Assembly: GCF_023517795.1 (NCBI RefSeq)
Contig: NZ_CP082928.1
Span: forward strand, 4,960,001 to 5,024,000
Source: Pseudomonas fulva
GTDB taxonomy: Bacteria > Pseudomonadota > Gammaproteobacteria > Pseudomonadales > Pseudomonadaceae
Direction: 5' to 3'
Length of the DNA stretch: 64,000 nucleotides
Positions within the stretch are counted from its first letter, which is position 1. Every line of letters begins with the position of its first letter. The position numbers and the translations under genes were made by a program. Positions 63,148 to 64,000 of this stretch are shown piece after piece. The notes beneath the pieces were generated by a model. The model saw only the letters and a list, made by a program, of their open reading frames with translations. It did not search any database and was not told the origin of the DNA.

Positions 63148-63189
63148 CAAGCGCTCTTGAACAATGCCCGAGGGGCAGGAGGGATGAGC

Positions 63190-63750
63190 ATGAGCGCAAG
63201 CGTTATCAAGGTTGTGGTGGTGTCGGGCAGTCTGCGTACGCCATCGCGTACTCATGGCCTGCTGGAGGCGCTGGTGCAAAGGCTGCAGGCAAGGCTGCCG
63301 AACCTGCACGTGCATTGGGTTCGTGTCGCCGAGCTGTCCAACACGCTGTCCGGCTCGCTTGAGCGCGACACGGCCTCTGCCGATCTGCGACCTCACCTGC
63401 ACGCCATCGAGCAGGCTGACTTGCTGCTGGTTGGCAGCCCGGTCTATCGCGCGTCCTACACGGGGTTGTTCAAGCACCTGTTCGATCTGGTCGACCATCA
63501 GTCGCTCAAGGGTGTGCCCGTGGTACTGGCCGCTACCGGTGGCAGCGAACGCCATGCACTGATGATCGATCACCAGTTGCGCCCGCTGTTCGCCTTCTTC
63601 CAGGCCCACACCCTGCCGTATGGACTGTATGCCAGCGTCGAGGCCTTCGATGACTACCGCCTCGCCGACGCAGCGCAGTTCGAACGGATCGAGCGGGTGC
63701 TCGACACCGTTGCGGCGTTCTTTCATATCCCGGTCGCCAGTGCGGCCTGA
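63190..63750 (+). CDS. msuE: NADH-dependent FMN reductase (MsuE/SfnF-like)
   Basis: A 186-residue flavodoxin-fold reductase: [28 protein letters not shown] (FMN phosphate loop), [73 protein letters not shown], very like MsuE. It makes FMNH2 for the LLM monooxygenases SfnG and, by inference, the DszA-like gene product. In P. putida the equivalent gene next to sfnG is called sfnF. AGGAGG at 63177-63182 is one base from ATG 63184 but seven from ATG 63190, so I choose 63190. The sfnG gene follows after 26 bases. Confidence 0.92.
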   Translation: MSASVIKVVVVSGSLRTPSRTHGLLEALVQRLQARLPNLHVHWVRVAELSNTLSGSLERDTASADLRPHLHAIEQADLLLVGSPVYRASYTGLFKHLFDLVDHQSLKGVPVVLAATGGSERHALMIDHQLRPLFAFFQAHTLPYGLYASVEAFDDYRLADAAQFERIERVLDTVAAFFHIPVASAA

Positions 63751-63776
63751 CCTTCCGAGCTACAGGAGCCATCGTC

Positions 63777-64000
63777 ATGAGCCAACCGATCAAATTCGCC
63801 TACTGGGTACCCAACGTCAGCGGCGGCCTCGTCGTCAGCAAGATCGAGCAGCGCACCAGTTGGGATATCGATTACAACCGCAAGCTGGCGCAGATCGCCG
63901 AGCGTTCCGGGTTCGAATACGCGCTGTCGCAGATTCGTTTCACGGCTGGTTATGGCGCTGACAACCAGCATGAGTCGGTGACCATCAGCCACGCCCTGCT
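63777..64000 (+). CDS. sfnG: Dimethylsulfone monooxygenase SfnG (3' end outside window)
   Basis: The first 74 residues of an FMNH2-dependent LLM monooxygenase that cleaves dimethylsulfone to methanesulfinate. The opening MSQPIKFAYWVPNVSGGLVVSKIEQRTSWDIDYNRKLAQIAERSGFEYALSQIRFTAGYGADNQHESVTISHALL is characteristic of SfnG. An AGGAG sits before the ATG at 63777. It is in one transcription unit with msuE. The rest of the gene and possible msuC/msuD-type partners lie beyond the right edge. Confidence 0.95.
   Translation, partial: MSQPIKFAYWVPNVSGGLVVSKIEQRTSWDIDYNRKLAQIAERSGFEYALSQIRFTAGYGADNQHESVTISHAL

Larger units (their letters stand above)
62854..63189. other. Divergent sulfur-gene promoter region
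   Basis: 336 bases between the second SfnB-like gene and msuE. Holds a sigma-54-like promoter facing each way (62897-62913 minus; 63131-63147 plus), a stretch of AT-rich sequence (62915-62950) between them, and probable activator sites I cannot define. No ORF with coding character. Confidence 0.65.

Noticed and set aside
1..64000. CRISPR arrays, tRNA or rRNA genes, transposase genes, prophage
   Set aside because: I saw no spaced direct repeats, no tRNA-like cloverleaf that I could support, and no transposase, integrase or phage protein on either strand.

Overview
The window looks like about 64 kb of chromosome from a Pseudomonas species: high GC, Pseudomonas-type intergenic repeats (REP-like hairpins and larger composite repeats), a Pseudomonas OprD porin, RssB-type phosphatase regulator and ExaC-type aldehyde dehydrogenase, and gene orders (aroC/MFS/acireductone-dioxygenase-like/alkA; queF/DUF4404/HAD/mlaA/PilZ/rssB/STAS/tal/dusA) that I recall from P. 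aeruginosa. I saw no rRNA, tRNA, CRISPR array, prophage or transposase gene.

Layout. 1-3.9 kb: end of an ATP-dependent DNA ligase with its ligase-associated helicase and PdeM nuclease. 4-6.1 kb: a chemoreceptor with a FliA-like promoter. 6.1-6.9 kb: a repeat block. 6.9-13.8 kb: a tail-anchored GNAT-like protein, a secreted hydrolase, aroC, a HEAT-like protein, an MFS transporter, a metal-ligand-less acireductone dioxygenase homologue, and the alkylation repair pair alkA-ogt. 14-19.4 kb: an LtaS/OpgB-like sulfatase-fold membrane enzyme, RraB, and a protealysin/emfourin pair, with two copies of a ~135-bp repeat. 19.8-25.8 kb: ATP-grasp / alpha-E / transglutaminase trio, an AEC transporter, small membrane and PepSY proteins, and a glutamine amidotransferase. 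25.9-34.4 kb: mqo, exaC, two LysR regulators, a TauE-type exporter, DUF1127 and a YcaQ-type glycosylase. 34.4-42.4 kb: a conserved housekeeping block, pyrF to dusA.

From 43.5 kb to the right end nearly every gene points to organosulfur scavenging. One unit holds a DszA/NtaA-type flavin monooxygenase, a shortened acyl-adenylate-ligase-like protein, a branched-chain-amino-acid-type ABC importer with two near-duplicate binding proteins, and then an OprD porin. A second unit holds an SfnB-type oxidoreductase, a short orphan resembling the C-terminal helices of that family, and a ribose-type ABC importer again with two paralogous binding proteins (one with a Sec-type and one with a Tat-like signal). 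A third, divergent pair is a second SfnB-like gene facing msuE-sfnG (FMN reductase and dimethylsulfone monooxygenase). Before each transcription unit I can read a GG-N10-GC or GG-N10-GT sigma-54-type -24/-12 element, which fits control by RpoN with an SfnR-like activator during sulfate starvation. A plausible flow is: porin and ABC importers bring in an organosulfur compound, MsuE supplies FMNH2, and the LLM monooxygenases and SfnB-like flavoproteins release sulfite. The substrates are inferred only from context.

Most likely to be new: the two truncated enzyme homologues built into these operons (44990-45949 and 55531-55917), the twin binding proteins, the acireductone dioxygenase homologue lacking its metal ligands (11863-12408), and the phosphonatase-like HAD protein without its nucleophile (36501-37178).
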